This document shows, piece after piece, positions 1-13,400 of a stretch of DNA of 64,000 bases; positions within the stretch are counted from its first letter, which is position 1, and the number at the start of each line of letters is the position of its first letter. The notes under the pieces are model-generated. The model made no database searches. It was not told the origin of the DNA and saw only the letters and a list, made by a program, of their open reading frames with translations. Origin of the DNA: Takifugu bimaculatus (taxonomy: Eukaryota > Chordata > Actinopteri > Tetraodontiformes > Tetraodontidae); contig CP034993.1 of the NCBI GenBank assembly GCA_004026145.2, forward strand, positions 3,807,094 through 3,871,093, written 5' to 3'. A program made the position numbers and the translations under genes.

Positions 1-3000
1 ACTATAGATATTCAGTTATTATCCATTAAAGTGTAGCAAGGCTGCAGTGTAGTAAATTAAAGCTATAAATAATAATAGCTATAAATAAATTAAAGCTGTA
101 GTGAATGAAAGCTATTCAGTAGTAATGGAAACGCTGCTGAAGATGCTCCTGCTTTAGGAAAATAGAGATTGGCCTACATTCCCTCAGACCTGCGTAAAAC
201 TGCCACCGCACACCCGACCGACGTGTGCTGAGGATGCCATGCCACTGGATGCACCCACTAATTTTACATCGTGACATAACAACACGACCCATCATTAGCA
301 AAATGCTGCTGCGGCACTTTTGGAGGGAGTAGAGTTGAGCGCACAGTCGGGGCGTGAGAACAGATCCAAAGCAAGACCAAGACAGAGCAAAGGACTGGTC
401 GCTGGTGCATTTAGAGGGGGGGAAACACACAAAATAGTACAAAATCTAGAGGGCATAGCTGCTCTTTAGGTTCAGTTTTATAGCCACAAAGAATATTTGC
501 TCTTTCAGCATGATGGCGTCTGCAGCGATATGACCAGTGACCTCATGATTTCAATTCTTATTGGCATCCGGTACTCAGGCCAGCCATTCATGGAGCACTT
601 ACACGAGACGAGCCTCCAGGCGCAGCAGGCTCTTTAATAGTCAGGCCCGCACTTTTCCCCCAAAGTGCTCACCAAGGATTGTTTCTTTATATGTTCTCAG
701 TGAGCCCCTCCACCCCCCCGTGTTAGAGCTGCTTTCAGAGCACGTGAGCCTGTCAGAGGCCTAAATCTGGCACCTGCAAAGTTGTGGCAAAGACTTTAGG
801 GGACACAGAGAGCGAGCAAGCCAGAGATGTCTGTGTCCACTTTTGCAACATATGGAGGAATTTCTCGGAGGAGCAGAAAAGCAAAATTGCCCCTAATGAA
901 AAACAACCCCTGTGCTCTCCAGCTAGCATACTCTCGGGGGAATCGGTTAAGCTAAAAATGAAAGTATTAAATTATATCCTGTTGCAATCAACTCATAATG
1001 TTTTTCTGTCTTTTTTTCATGTCCCTGCTGACCTGCTGATTCCTTTTCATCATTTATAGGTAAGTACCAACAGAATTTAGCTACAGTACATCTGGAACCA
1101 ATGCATCCGTAATTTTAATCAAAATGCACTGAAACGGGGCTTGCTGCTTTAGTTTGTTGTGCCCAGCATCCACAGAGGACTCGTGGTTCTGTGCAGGGCT
1201 GGTCATTAGATGTCCCTCCACAGCTGAATCAGAGCTCCCTCTCCATATGTGCCCACTTCCACAGAGACAGGGGCGTTCCAATAATATACATACCCAGCAT
1301 TCATTGGAGTTCACATGCTGCAGGGACGCCACAGTGCGCCACGCCCAGCTGAAGCCCCTTTATTTGCTTTTACACATCCTGTAAAAGGGTTTTGCTGCTG
1401 CCGTTGCGCTCAGTACAAAATGACTGACGGTTAATGATCGAGTGTGTGTGCTGTGGGATGTCTGCATTCGTGACGGACCCAGTTTAATCACTCCGCATAA
1501 TTGATGCCTTCAATGCTGATGTGCTAACAAGTAAACATGGTGGAGGCTCACTCACGCCACACACACACACACACTGGCAGACAAACAACAGTTTAGCAAT
1601 TTAGCACAATCACCTCCAACAGTGTACATCTGTGTTGTTGCGTAGCAGCAGTGTCCTGCGTCAGAGACGCTAACAATAGAAAGATACATGTGTTACGGTT
1701 CCAACGTGTCTGTGAAGGTCATGAATAGTTTAGTTAGGGTAGAAGGACGCTCAGTGCTGAGCTGTCGCAGGGAAAGTACAGGGAAAGTGTAGCTTCCTTC
1801 CACGTTCCTTACACATCCGGGTAGTTTGGGGTATTTTTTTTATAGGTTGTTGTCTTGGATTTTATATATTTGAAAAATCCAAACGACTACAGTGTAATGA
1901 CTCTGTCCTCTGGTTTCTGCCCTTAAATATTGCCACTTGCCTCAGTTTATCTGTTTTGGGGTTTATTTGGATAGAGAATTAAAATCCATCCCGTCCTTTT
2001 TTTCACTACGTAGGTTCTTTTTTTTTGCCAGCCGAGAGTGTGTGTCAGCCAGGTCTTCAGTTTCCCATCAGGGATGTGGGAGTGATGGCCGAGGCCCGGC
2101 TCCGCCCGGGCCCGTCGGCTCAGCGCTGCCCCTCCCTCGTCAGGGCCTCACCACAGACACACGCAAGCACGAGAAACTGACCTCAGTCATTTGTCAGTTA
2201 AACAGAGGTTTCCATCGCAATTGTCCAGCACATAAATTTGCCTTCGTCGTCACTTTCCAAACCACACCTTCCTCTGTGTCTGAGTTCAGGCTTTTCTTTC
2301 AGCCCATGTGGATTTCTCCCCCTTCTCGGTCTGTCTGTTCGGCTTATTTTGCCTTGTGCGAGCAGGGAGCGATGCCAGTAAAGTCTGAGACTCGCGTAGC
2401 CTCGTGTTTACGCAGAAATCTGTGAAGAGAAAACCTTCTGGGATTTATATAACCGTCTCTGTAGCCTCCTGTCCCTCGTGTTCCAAAGCCACCTACAAAG
2501 GTGAGAGGTTTACATGCGCGCATACACGTGGGCCTCATCTCAGAGCGGTTGGGTGTTTCCACAACCTTTGTGGGTGTCTGTGACCGGGACTGAAGTGCCC
2601 TCTGACCCCACAGCACACTGAATAACAAGCAAATGAATGAAAGGCTGCACGCAATGCTGGCGGGGCCTCCTCTGAGGTCTGGCTTGTGTTTATGGTTAAG
2701 GTGATAGCGACGGCAGACACAAGGCGAGGGTCACGTCAGTCCGGCCACTCAGCACTGCTTTAAATGCCGTTTAAACCACGTGCAGATATCAGCGTTTAGA
2801 ACTCTTAAAGTCCGACACAGCTGTCAGGTAATCGGGGGATTAGGGTGGATTTGTTATCTGCAGTTGTGTATATGGAGGCAGATGCTTTAGTGTCGGTACC
2901 GTCGGTGAGAAAACATCTGTAAAGAATAACAGTCCCTGCTATTGTGCACGTTTCCTCCTGGCTGTTATTCCTATGGTTTGTGCTTGTGACTCTCCATATC

Positions 3001-5098
3001 AGCCGATCTCAGGGATTTTATTTACTTGAGTCTGCGTTGATGGTTTTATTCATGAATTTGGACATTTGGGCGTGCGTGTGGTGCGTGACATGAAATACCC
3101 CCCCATCCCCGTTGTTTTGCTGCTGCGTGCACGTGCTGTGAGGCTTTGGAATGACATCATGTCTGTGATGTGGAGCCAGCATGATGCCCGCTTCTGTCTA
3201 TGAGTGACATGCAGGAACAAATGGCTCGCTGAAGCGTGTTGGTCCGGCTGATATGTGGGCCGGTGAAAGATTAATCTCCTCTGCTGCTCTTGTTTGTCTT
3301 GGCTTTGACCTCATGGAAAGGTAAATTCTGTGTCATGTGACCTCTCATCCTGCCTGACTACAGAGGGAAAACACTTTTGTCTGACCTTTTTGCAACGCGG
3401 CCATTAATACCAGCAGGCTTTCATTTTAGGTTTTTTCTCCTTAATTTGGATTTCATGGTTTTTAACAGACAGGAACGCTACTTTGAACAGAGCCAGAAAA
3501 GTTGTTCTCTGTTTAACGCTCTCGTAAACAGTCGCCGCCTCTCTTCAGGTGCCAGCCAGAGGAGAATGACGACCGAACAAAAGGAGGAGGTCACAGAGCG
3601 CACATTTTTGTTGCAAGGGTAATAGACCGGGCGCACCTGGAGGGTATGGAGACCCGGAGACGGCTTTTTTTCAGCCGGGACCAGCCCAGACGCACCCCTT
3701 CCTCCTCCGCTGAGGCAGGGCATGGGCGCGTGTGCGAGCACTTCAAAGGTCTGGTAAAAGCAGGGACTTGGGCCAGGCTCAGTGGGGGAGCCATTACCGC
3801 CCAATAGGAATCAGCTGTGACCTCAAAGACTGTTAAATGATGGGATGTGAGAGGGTGTGCTCAAGCCCCCAAAAGGCCTCTGTGGAGAATCAGGGGGAGA
3901 GGGCTGTAAAATGAACTGCATGCTGATTTAAATGCTGAAGGAATGTGAAGTGTACTGAAGGGAATTGGCTGTTTTCTTGCTAAAGAGTGGTTTGCTGTGG
4001 TTTACTTGTAATACAACACAGAGTTCTGCTTAAATCTCCTCTCTTCAATCTGTTAAATGTCTTTATTTTGATAAGGATAAGTGGAAATGGAATAAGTGAG
4101 TGTTTACTGATGTGAGCTGACCTCCCAATCTGTGTGCAGACCTAATAATGAGGTGGCTGCAGGTCAAGAGGTAAAAGGTTGCTGTATTCAGAGTGACCCC
4201 ACTGAAAACGAAACCAGTGTTTGCTCAGCACGCGAGACACACCGGCCAAGGCTGAACAGGCAGGCATTGTTACAATATTACACAGAAGTGGTGCTGAAGC
4301 AAAGAGAGTTATGCCGTTTAATATAATAAAATCAGTTAGATTTTTTACATTTTCTCACAAGGTAAATGGATGGGGATGGTTTTATATTGCTGAGTGTTAT
4401 TGTCTGCATTTTAATTTGTCCTCTGTCACGTTTAGCAGAGCCCGGGATGACGAACATGACCTAAAACTTTTAATTCCAGGTCAAAGAACAAATCAGGAAG
4501 GTCAAATCCACTTGAAACCAGAATCTACGCTTGAATTTAATTTCAAAACCACCACTGAGTCGCTGTGTAGTCCACAGCACGTGATATTTACCAGCCTGTT
4601 CTTAAGCCATTACGTTCTAAATCTGCTTTCACTGCTTTTGCCTTTTTTCATCCTGTTTATTACGCCCTCCGACACAAGCGTTTTAACGATACACTCATAT
4701 AAATGTGCTGTGTCGAAACTGCCCGCTGAGCGTTGTGCTATAAAACACACCACAGACGCTCGTGCACGTGCTGTGAAATGTTTTACAGTGAAATATTTGC
4801 AAATGTGCCATCCATCATTCGGCCCCGCTAAGCCAAAGAGATCCTCTCGCTGGCGTTGTGCCGCTCCCGCAGTGCCACTCTGGAGGCCTGAAAATGGAAA
4901 GTGTTTCAAAGTCCCCGCGCCGCGCCGTTCAACTTTGGAGTGGTAATTTGAAGCAGCTGAGAAAACTGGCTGGAGCAGGCGGCCCTCCTTCCACAAGTTT
5001 GGTCCATCTTCCAGAGGATTTCAGTGTTGGGAGATGTGGCGTGTGCATGATTTCAAATAATACCCAAATAATTCCCAGTCACATTTGTTTCAGTGTGC

Positions 5099-5139
<41 letters not shown>

Positions 5140-7259
5140 GAAGTCTACATTAAAGAGAGGAAAGCTGTGTGCATACCACCCATTTCCTCCCGTGGTTTTG
5201 AACTCTTTATTCTTTTTTTAATATTTCCCTGGTGTGCTGTTGCATCTTCGTGGGGCAGTAGAGGGCGATGCTGATGATCGTCTCTCCTCTCCCACCGTGC
5301 GTTCAGAGGTTGGGCATTTATTGGTGTTCAGTATTGGAAGCTGCGATATCTGACGGGATTCCCCCTCTCCTGCTTCACCTCCTGGCTCACACACAGACTT
5401 TGGAACGCCAGGATCAGATCCAGACCCCGAGGGCAGAAGGAGTCTCCCGCTGTACGCGTAGGATTTATTTTCTTGCATTGCCAATTTGTGACAACATTTT
5501 ATCCCCAAGGCGGAAAATAAAAGCAAATTCAACCAATTAAAGAGGTCTCTGGCAGCTGGGTTTCTTGATTAAATGAGAACTTTAATGGTGTAGAAATAAA
5601 GGAATAAATCCTGCATTTTGAAAATGTCGTCCGTGTTGCTTTAAGTAGACCTGAGTGTGATTTCTCCGCCAGGTATTTTAATAAAGGGTGTTGTAGGACA
5701 GCCAAACACTGGTTTGATTACAGCGTTGTGGTCCTTTGTGGTGGTACCTGCAGGCAAAGGAACCCAGGACCAGGCTCTAACAATGGCCCATTTAGCCCCC
5801 CCCCATTGGCCCCCTGGTTCCCAAAACCACATTCCAAGCGGAGGTCACAAGGCCCACCTGCTATCCCACATCAAAGTAGCTCCAGGTGAGGCGAGGGAGA
5901 GCCCGGCTGAGAAGGTGTGGTGGCAGGAAGGAGTTTGACTTTCTTGCTCTTAAATCATGTCCACAGTTAACCTATGAGGTCATCTTTTATCCTGTGGAGT
6001 CACGTCGACAGACAGAGTCAGCACTTCAGTCTGGAAGTTTTCCGTGGAAAATATGAGGATATTGTTTCATTTTTCACATTGGTTTTTCCACCTTGTGGAA
6101 TAAAACCTGTGTACACATCAGGTTATAATCACTCGTGGACAATATAAAAAGAGATACATTTTGCAGGAGAATCACCCTCCTCCTCCACATTTACTCTGTT
6201 AAATATAGTTTCTGCCTCGTGGCTGAACATATTAAACCCAAACTCTGTGCTGCATTCAGGAACCATTTTGCATACGGTATTATTAAATTATCAAAGAGAA
6301 GGCATTACATCTGCGCTGTTGTGTTCCTGCTGAATAGAAGCAGAAGGCTGGTGTGTGTACAGCATCTGCTTACTTTCTTACACATGTTCCTGCTTATCCA
6401 TCCTCAAGTTTGCCTTTCAACAACCCAGGTTTACCTCGGGAGGAACATCTCAGCGGGTCTGCAGGCTTCCGCCTCGCACCTCCCCTGGATGTCAACAGTC
6501 CGGCGTCCCACCTGCTCTCAGTGGGTCATCGGCAGCCGTATCGCCGCGATCAGCCGGGAGGATGATGTTTGCTCAGAGCGGATTACCCGGGGAGACGGGT
6601 ATTATTGTCCGCCTGCTGGCTTGGGGAATGTAGTCTTTGTGCTTTAATAATCAGACGGGACTTTCTCCAGCGGGACGAGGCTGGCACTTCAGTGGGAACC
6701 AACAAAGTCCAGTTTTCCTGGATGGTGCAGATCATTTAATCTTTTGATGAACATGTTGACTGCTGTCCTGTTCAGGTGAGCAGTGTTTATCTATTTGCTC
6801 CATAGAGGCTGTAATTTACCAATACGCTGATGAAGATGTGTCTTTGATGATACAGCACAGTGTTAAATCAGACTCAAGTACGGTAGAAGTGATTTTCTTC
6901 CTTTAAAATCACATAAATTTTGCGAAGCACCACCTCTGCCATTCCTCCACAGCCTCCTCCATCCTACGCCGGGGGCTCACCGCTCATTGTTGTCGCAGCG
7001 GTTTAGATTAACACTCCCGTTTGTCCTATAGAGCACCGTAAACAGATTAGCGGCAGCCCGAGTGGAGGCCTGGCCGGACCATCTGTACCCAGCACTGTGA
7101 GTGGAAGGGGATGGTGGTGGTGGGGGTGGGGGTGGTGTCAGCAGATGTTCCACTGGAGCAGTAGGTCATCCTGGCAGCAGAGGGACAGTAAAGACATGAG
7201 GTGGAGGTGGTTTAGGCAGGCACACTGGCTGATTTCCCAGCTCTGTCATGGTTCTAGCG
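1..7259. other. nhs intron 1 / upstream noncoding DNA
   Basis: I see no exon, RNA gene or recognisable protein segment here. The long open frames, for example 4221-4946, show no family resemblance, no splice context and no codon bias like the nhs exons. By position this is the first intron of nhs, which in mammals is very long, or sequence upstream of the gene. It contains a short CA run at 1558-1575, a GT microsatellite at 5099-5135 and a CTCF-like motif at 5256-5270. An alternative nhs first exon could be hidden here, because first exons of this family are hard to recognise without homology searches. Confidence 0.6.
5099..5135. repeat. (GT)n microsatellite
   Basis: An uninterrupted GT dinucleotide run of about 36 bp in the nhs upstream or intron 1 region. 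Simple sequence with no coding content. Confidence 0.95.
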
Positions 7260-7737
7260 CAGGCATGGGCAAACTAAGGCCCGGGGGCCACACGCGGCCC
7301 GTTACACGTTTTAATCCGGCCCGCCAAACTTGAAAAATTAAATGAATAAACCTTGTTAATGTTAAATTTTCACTGCAATTCTGGTGTTTTCCCACTAGAA
7401 AAAAGACAGTCAGGAGGAGAGTGATGGTGATATCCTGAAGGATAACAGAACTTTCAGTGCTTTAAAATAGAAATGGTTATTAATTTTTTTTTAAAAGTCA
7501 CATTTTATTCATTTGATTTTAAATGTTTTAAGACTCATTCCAAAGTCAGATATTTGTCTCTTCATTTTCATTTGAAATTAAAGCACATGTTTTCTCCATA
7601 TCCCAAGATGTGTATTTTTTCTCCAATGAGGTGAGGTTACCAAAGCACTCCATCCATCCATCTGCTCCTGGTCCACCCCCTTTGTCAAATGTTAGAACCC
7701 ATTGTGGCCCACGAATCAAAATGTTTGCCCACCCCTG
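7260..7737. mobile_element. hAT-type MITE with 8-bp target-site duplication
   Basis: A 478-bp nonautonomous DNA transposon. Its left end begins CAGGCATGGGCAAAC and its right end closes GTTTGCCCACCCCTG, so the two 15-bp ends are inverted copies matching at 13 positions. It is flanked on both sides by the same 8-bp word, TTCTAGCG (7252-7259 and 7738-7745). An 8-bp duplication and a CAG-G terminal sequence with GGGCAAAC are characteristic of the hAT superfamily. The interior is AT-rich and encodes no transposase, so it must have been mobilised in trans. GGCCC-rich subterminal stretches lie inside both ends. Confidence 0.88.
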
Positions 7738-7745
7738 TTCTAGCG

Positions 7746-9099
<1,354 letters not shown>

Positions 9100-10273
9100 G
9101 TAAGCAAATAAGCAAAGACTCATTGAGCTGGTCAATGAGTGCCTGTTTCCCCAAGTTTAATAATTTTGCTGTCTTTATTTAATTTTATAGCATTTGTTTA
9201 ATCTCTAGCCAACAATAAGCAAAAACTCCTTTATAGTAGAATTTTAAAAAAGAGAAATTGTGATCAAATCTGAGGTGTTGCATTTCTGTAAATCTCCTCT
9301 CAGAGCAGCAGACGTTATACAGGGGCTGCTCTCGGGTCAGCGGGGTCACCACATGCCGCTCTGGTGTGTATTATGGAAAACATCAAGTCATCTAACTGAT
9401 AAACAGCCCACCTCTCCTGGGGGTTGCCTCCGTGGTAGCGTGGTTCTTGGAAAGGTCACAAAATGCTCAGTTGTCATGCTAGCAGAAAAATCCAACAATA
9501 TGTGCAGCCTAAACCAGTGTTTTCTGCTGCGCCTCCACCTCGCCGCCATTAGAGGCTGAGTTATTGTTTTTTTGCGTCAAACCGAATAAAGTTAACTCCT
9601 GGCTCAACAACAAAGCAAACACGGTGTGCTCAACCAAAGCTCCTTTCTGGCAAAGGCTGGGGTGAGAGTGTTTTTACTAAAGCTGCCGGGTCAAGTACGA
9701 GCCAAGCAACATCTGCCAGGTAGGAAAGAACCAAAACAAAGACTCCGAGAGCGTAATTCATTTTATTTTATGCGTTTGTTTTTTTCCGACCACATACCAA
9801 CATATATCACTTACTGCTGAGTAATCGCTGCAGGTATGTTCAGGATTTAACATCCAAACAAGCTAAACACGTAGGGCGCTGCTTCTTATCCACATGCCTG
9901 GCCTGGCACGCAAGCGGCGCTCTCTGCAACATGAGGTGTGGGTGATTGGGGCAGGGGATGTTTACCTGATCTGAGTATCGGGTTGCAGTAAAGCCTATTG
10001 TTAAGCTGCAGGTAATAGCATTAGCTCAGATCATCCCGCTTTTCTCTATTTTGTGCTCTATAATCAGGCTGGTGGCTCATCAATGGAGCTCACATTCACG
10101 ATTGTGTGTAATTCGCCTGTCCTGGTGACCCGTGACGTCAGGTGGCGCACTGATTTGATGTTGACATTACTTGAAATCTTTGCAAAGTTTCCACATTTGT
10201 CTTTGAAGTTTCATCATTTCCCTGCTCTTTGGTCCCTCAATGTCGCCTGATCTGGTCTGTGTCTCTCTGACAG
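9100..10273. other. nhs intron 1, end
   Basis: No coding signal until the polypyrimidine tract and CTGACAG acceptor immediately before the first nhs exon in the window. Confidence 0.6.
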
Positions 10274-10426
10274 CGGAGTCGAACCTGGATGTGGAGAGTA
10301 AGCGGACGGTTCATTACCAAACTCCCTGGCACAGGCAGAGGAACATTTTCCAGCCCTCCACGAGGCCAGCATGTGTGGAAGAGCTCTACGGGCAAGCCAA
10401 CTTCAGCCTGTGGGCCCTGGATCAAG
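10274..10426 (+). CDS. nhs: nhs coding exon 2
   Basis: 153 bp, entering with two bases of a split codon after CTGACAG and leaving in phase 1 at CAAG|GTGGGC. It encodes the highly conserved NHS-family block ESNLDVESKRTVHYQTPWH followed by RNIFQPSTRPACVEELY. Confidence 0.93.
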
Positions 10427-13400
10427 GTGGGCCCCCCTGCTGTTACAGAGCGGATTGTTACTCTGCTCCTGGCCTTCTCAATCATCATGCCTTCTTTTTT
10501 TTTTTAAAGTTATTTTGAATAGCTATCGTTTTAATCAGAATCCTCAAAAATACAGCCATGTTAGAGTCATTCTGCCACCTAGTGGTCACGTAGTATAACC
10601 ACACCAAATTATTAAAAGCTGGAAGTAATTATTCAGATTGTTTTTCTAAAACATAGTTAACTGAAAAGTTAAGTTATCTCAGCAGCATTGTCATATCCTC
10701 TATATTGGCCTTGGTCATTATGATTTCCAATCTGTTTTGACCAGGAATTACTTAACAAAAAAGCTCTTTCATATATGACTGAAGGTGACATGCAAGTGTT
10801 TGAACATGTTAAGAGAGATCTCCTCGGGCTGCATGTGGCAGTAGATCATCACAGTTTGTGGTCTGTATTTATAGATCACCAGAGGAGACGGTCTGGCTGC
10901 AGGGAGCGAAGAGTAACCATCTCAGCGTTACCCCCAATGCCCCTGTACCCCCCTGCGCACATCAGTCAGAGAGGCATAAATCTGGCAACGGTGAGACAAC
11001 AATAAACGCCTAAAACAGCCTCTTCTCTGGAGCTTTGAGGACATTTGAGGAATCAAACTTCAAACAGTCAGCACCTTTGCCTCTTTATTAAAACAATATA
11101 TTTAGGAGTGCTTTGACGAATAAAATGAACCTTTTTTGGGGCTTCTTCTTTTAATTATGGTCATTTTTTTTCTATCTATATTAACTATTAACTTATCATA
11201 TCAATATCAAGTGCATAAAAACCTCCCATCAACACCTCATTGGGGCCAGAAACACCTTAAACATATTAATGAATCAAACATGTCACCACCTGCATTCCCC
11301 CCCGTGATATTGTTTATGTTTTGTTGAATATCTCCATCTATATTTGTGTCATTTGTGTCCTTTTTTTTGTTTTTGTCCTGTAATTCAGTTCGAATCCACC
11401 CGCTCCTCCTCCCCTACCGAATGTTGCCGCTTCTCTCCCTGGAGCAGAAAGGTAGTGGTCCCTCCTCGTCCCCCCTCCTGCCTCCCCCAGCTCCCTCCCT
11501 CTTGTTATGCAACCGCTCACCTGTTCTTCTCTGTCTGACTCCTGATTTACATAACAGACCTTTTGTGGAAGGCATGCCCACTTCTTGTAGCGTCCTCCCG
11601 GTGCTGCTCTGTGTTTGCCGTGAAACTGAGACCAAACTAAGGTGTTTTTTCTTTAGGCCACACTGACGTGCGATGCATTCGTGCGCTCAGGCCGTTACCG
11701 TGAGGGTGCACTATGTGAGGAATGTGTGTGAGCCACAGTCAGTCAGGGTTTCTTTAATGAGAGGGTTCATGTCTGGGAGTGTGTGATTACCCATGATTCC
11801 TCTGTGCTGTGGTCTCCTGGCTGCACCCGTCCTGGTGAGAGCCGTCAGCCGTGTGTTTCTCTTTATTTTCCAGCAAATATATGCAGTCTGAACAAGAAAC
11901 GGGCCAATAAAAGGGGCAGCACTGAACTCTGACCTCCTTTTTCCTCTCATCCCACATGTGTCAATGCTTTTCCCAAATCCTGATTCTTTGCACTCATCTG
12001 CACTTATTTTCCCTCAGATGTTCCTAAACTGGATTTTTAGCCTAGTTCTCACTTTAGTTTTCCTTCTGTATGTGGTGCATCGTAAGGAGCAGCTGTCAGG
12101 CTGAATACTCAGAACTCTTTTTTATACAGTCAAATCCCCGTGTGCACTTGTATTTGACCTGTAACAGCAACAGCGCAGTGCAGAGGACAAATGTAGGTTT
12201 GTGTTTATTCTCATTGATTTTTAATTTCAGATTTTTAAAGGGCTCTTCAAGTCTTTCCTGGTAGGTGGCTTCTACTTGACCACAGTCTATTTATTTACAT
12301 GGTACCTTTTTACAGACTCCAGTCTGGGGTGCTTTCTTACAGCAGCACATACTAGTAGGGGGAAAGTTTCCAAGGAAACTGGGTTCTTTTGTAGCCGATC
12401 GTTTTGTCTCATTGGTCCGTTGGGAACAGAGAGCACAAAGAGTCCGGAGACTGCTTTAATGGGGGTGGGAGGTTTTTGGGGCTGCAGAGGTGGGAACCAG
12501 TTTAGCCTGAGACTCACTCCCAGTTTCACATGTAACTCTCAGCAGGAGGCTGAAGGTAAGAATTCAGTAGCTTAGGATCATTTCTCATGGAGGTGAAGGT
12601 GATGGGAGAGGAGGAGGCCCGTGGAAAACAGGATGTTCTGCAGAGTTTGGGTGAAGACGGCTGTGCAGTAATACTGAAGCTGCTCTGAAGTATTTCCTCT
12701 CACATATTTCCACGCTCTCTTTATTGTGCTGGAGAGCAGCTCTGGCTGCCACAGATTGTCAGAACATGAGCTAAGAGTTTCCAGACCTGCTTGTTGTCAC
12801 TGGAAATGACTGTTTGTCGCTGGCTGGCTGCGCTATGTGGTTGTCTTAGTTGGAAGCTGTATTTATTCCAGTAAACGGTTCACCGGTCTGACCTCCTTTC
12901 ACTGCGGGCCTGGAAACACGCTTTCTCTGGTGCATGAGTCTACTGACCCCATCCTTTGACTTTATTCTCGTGCTTCCTGTTTTCTACTAAAGCATGCTCT
13001 TTATTGCATTACTGACTGGCTGCTCCGTGATGAAACTCAGCTCCTAGAGGGAAGACTTTCCGCATTTCTGCTCGGAGTATCGCTCAGATACGATCAGTAC
13101 AACTCCACATCCTTTTTAGCGGCTGAGTTGTTTACATTTATTGTTCTCAGGTGATGTAGTCTAACCTCAACCCACCTAACCATGCGAATATTCATCTGTT
13201 GCAGGCCGTGCCCTCTGACCCCGACACTGACGGGGTGGCTTTAGGTCATCGGTCTAAGTTTCCCATTCCTAACATCCCCTCCACCCTGGACAAGCAGACT
13301 AACTGGTCTAGAGCCCTACCGCTGCCCACCCCAGAGGAGAGAATGAAAAGCAGTTCCCACGTCATCAACTCATGTGTCATCCCTATTAATGTGACTGGTA

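Noticed and set aside
4221..4946. 241-codon open frame on the + strand
   Set aside because: No recognisable family, mixed amino-acid composition typical of chance, no splice or promoter context, and it overlaps an equally long antisense frame.
10903..10990. Alternative shorter nhs exon 3 from the CTGCAG acceptor at 10902
   Set aside because: In the phase set by exon 2 it meets a TAA within four codons; the acceptor at 10874 gives an open, NHS-like reading.
12231..12261. Possible nhs mini-exon between AATTTCAG and CCTG|GTAGGT
   Set aside because: Contains an in-frame stop in the required phase and has no similarity to NHS.
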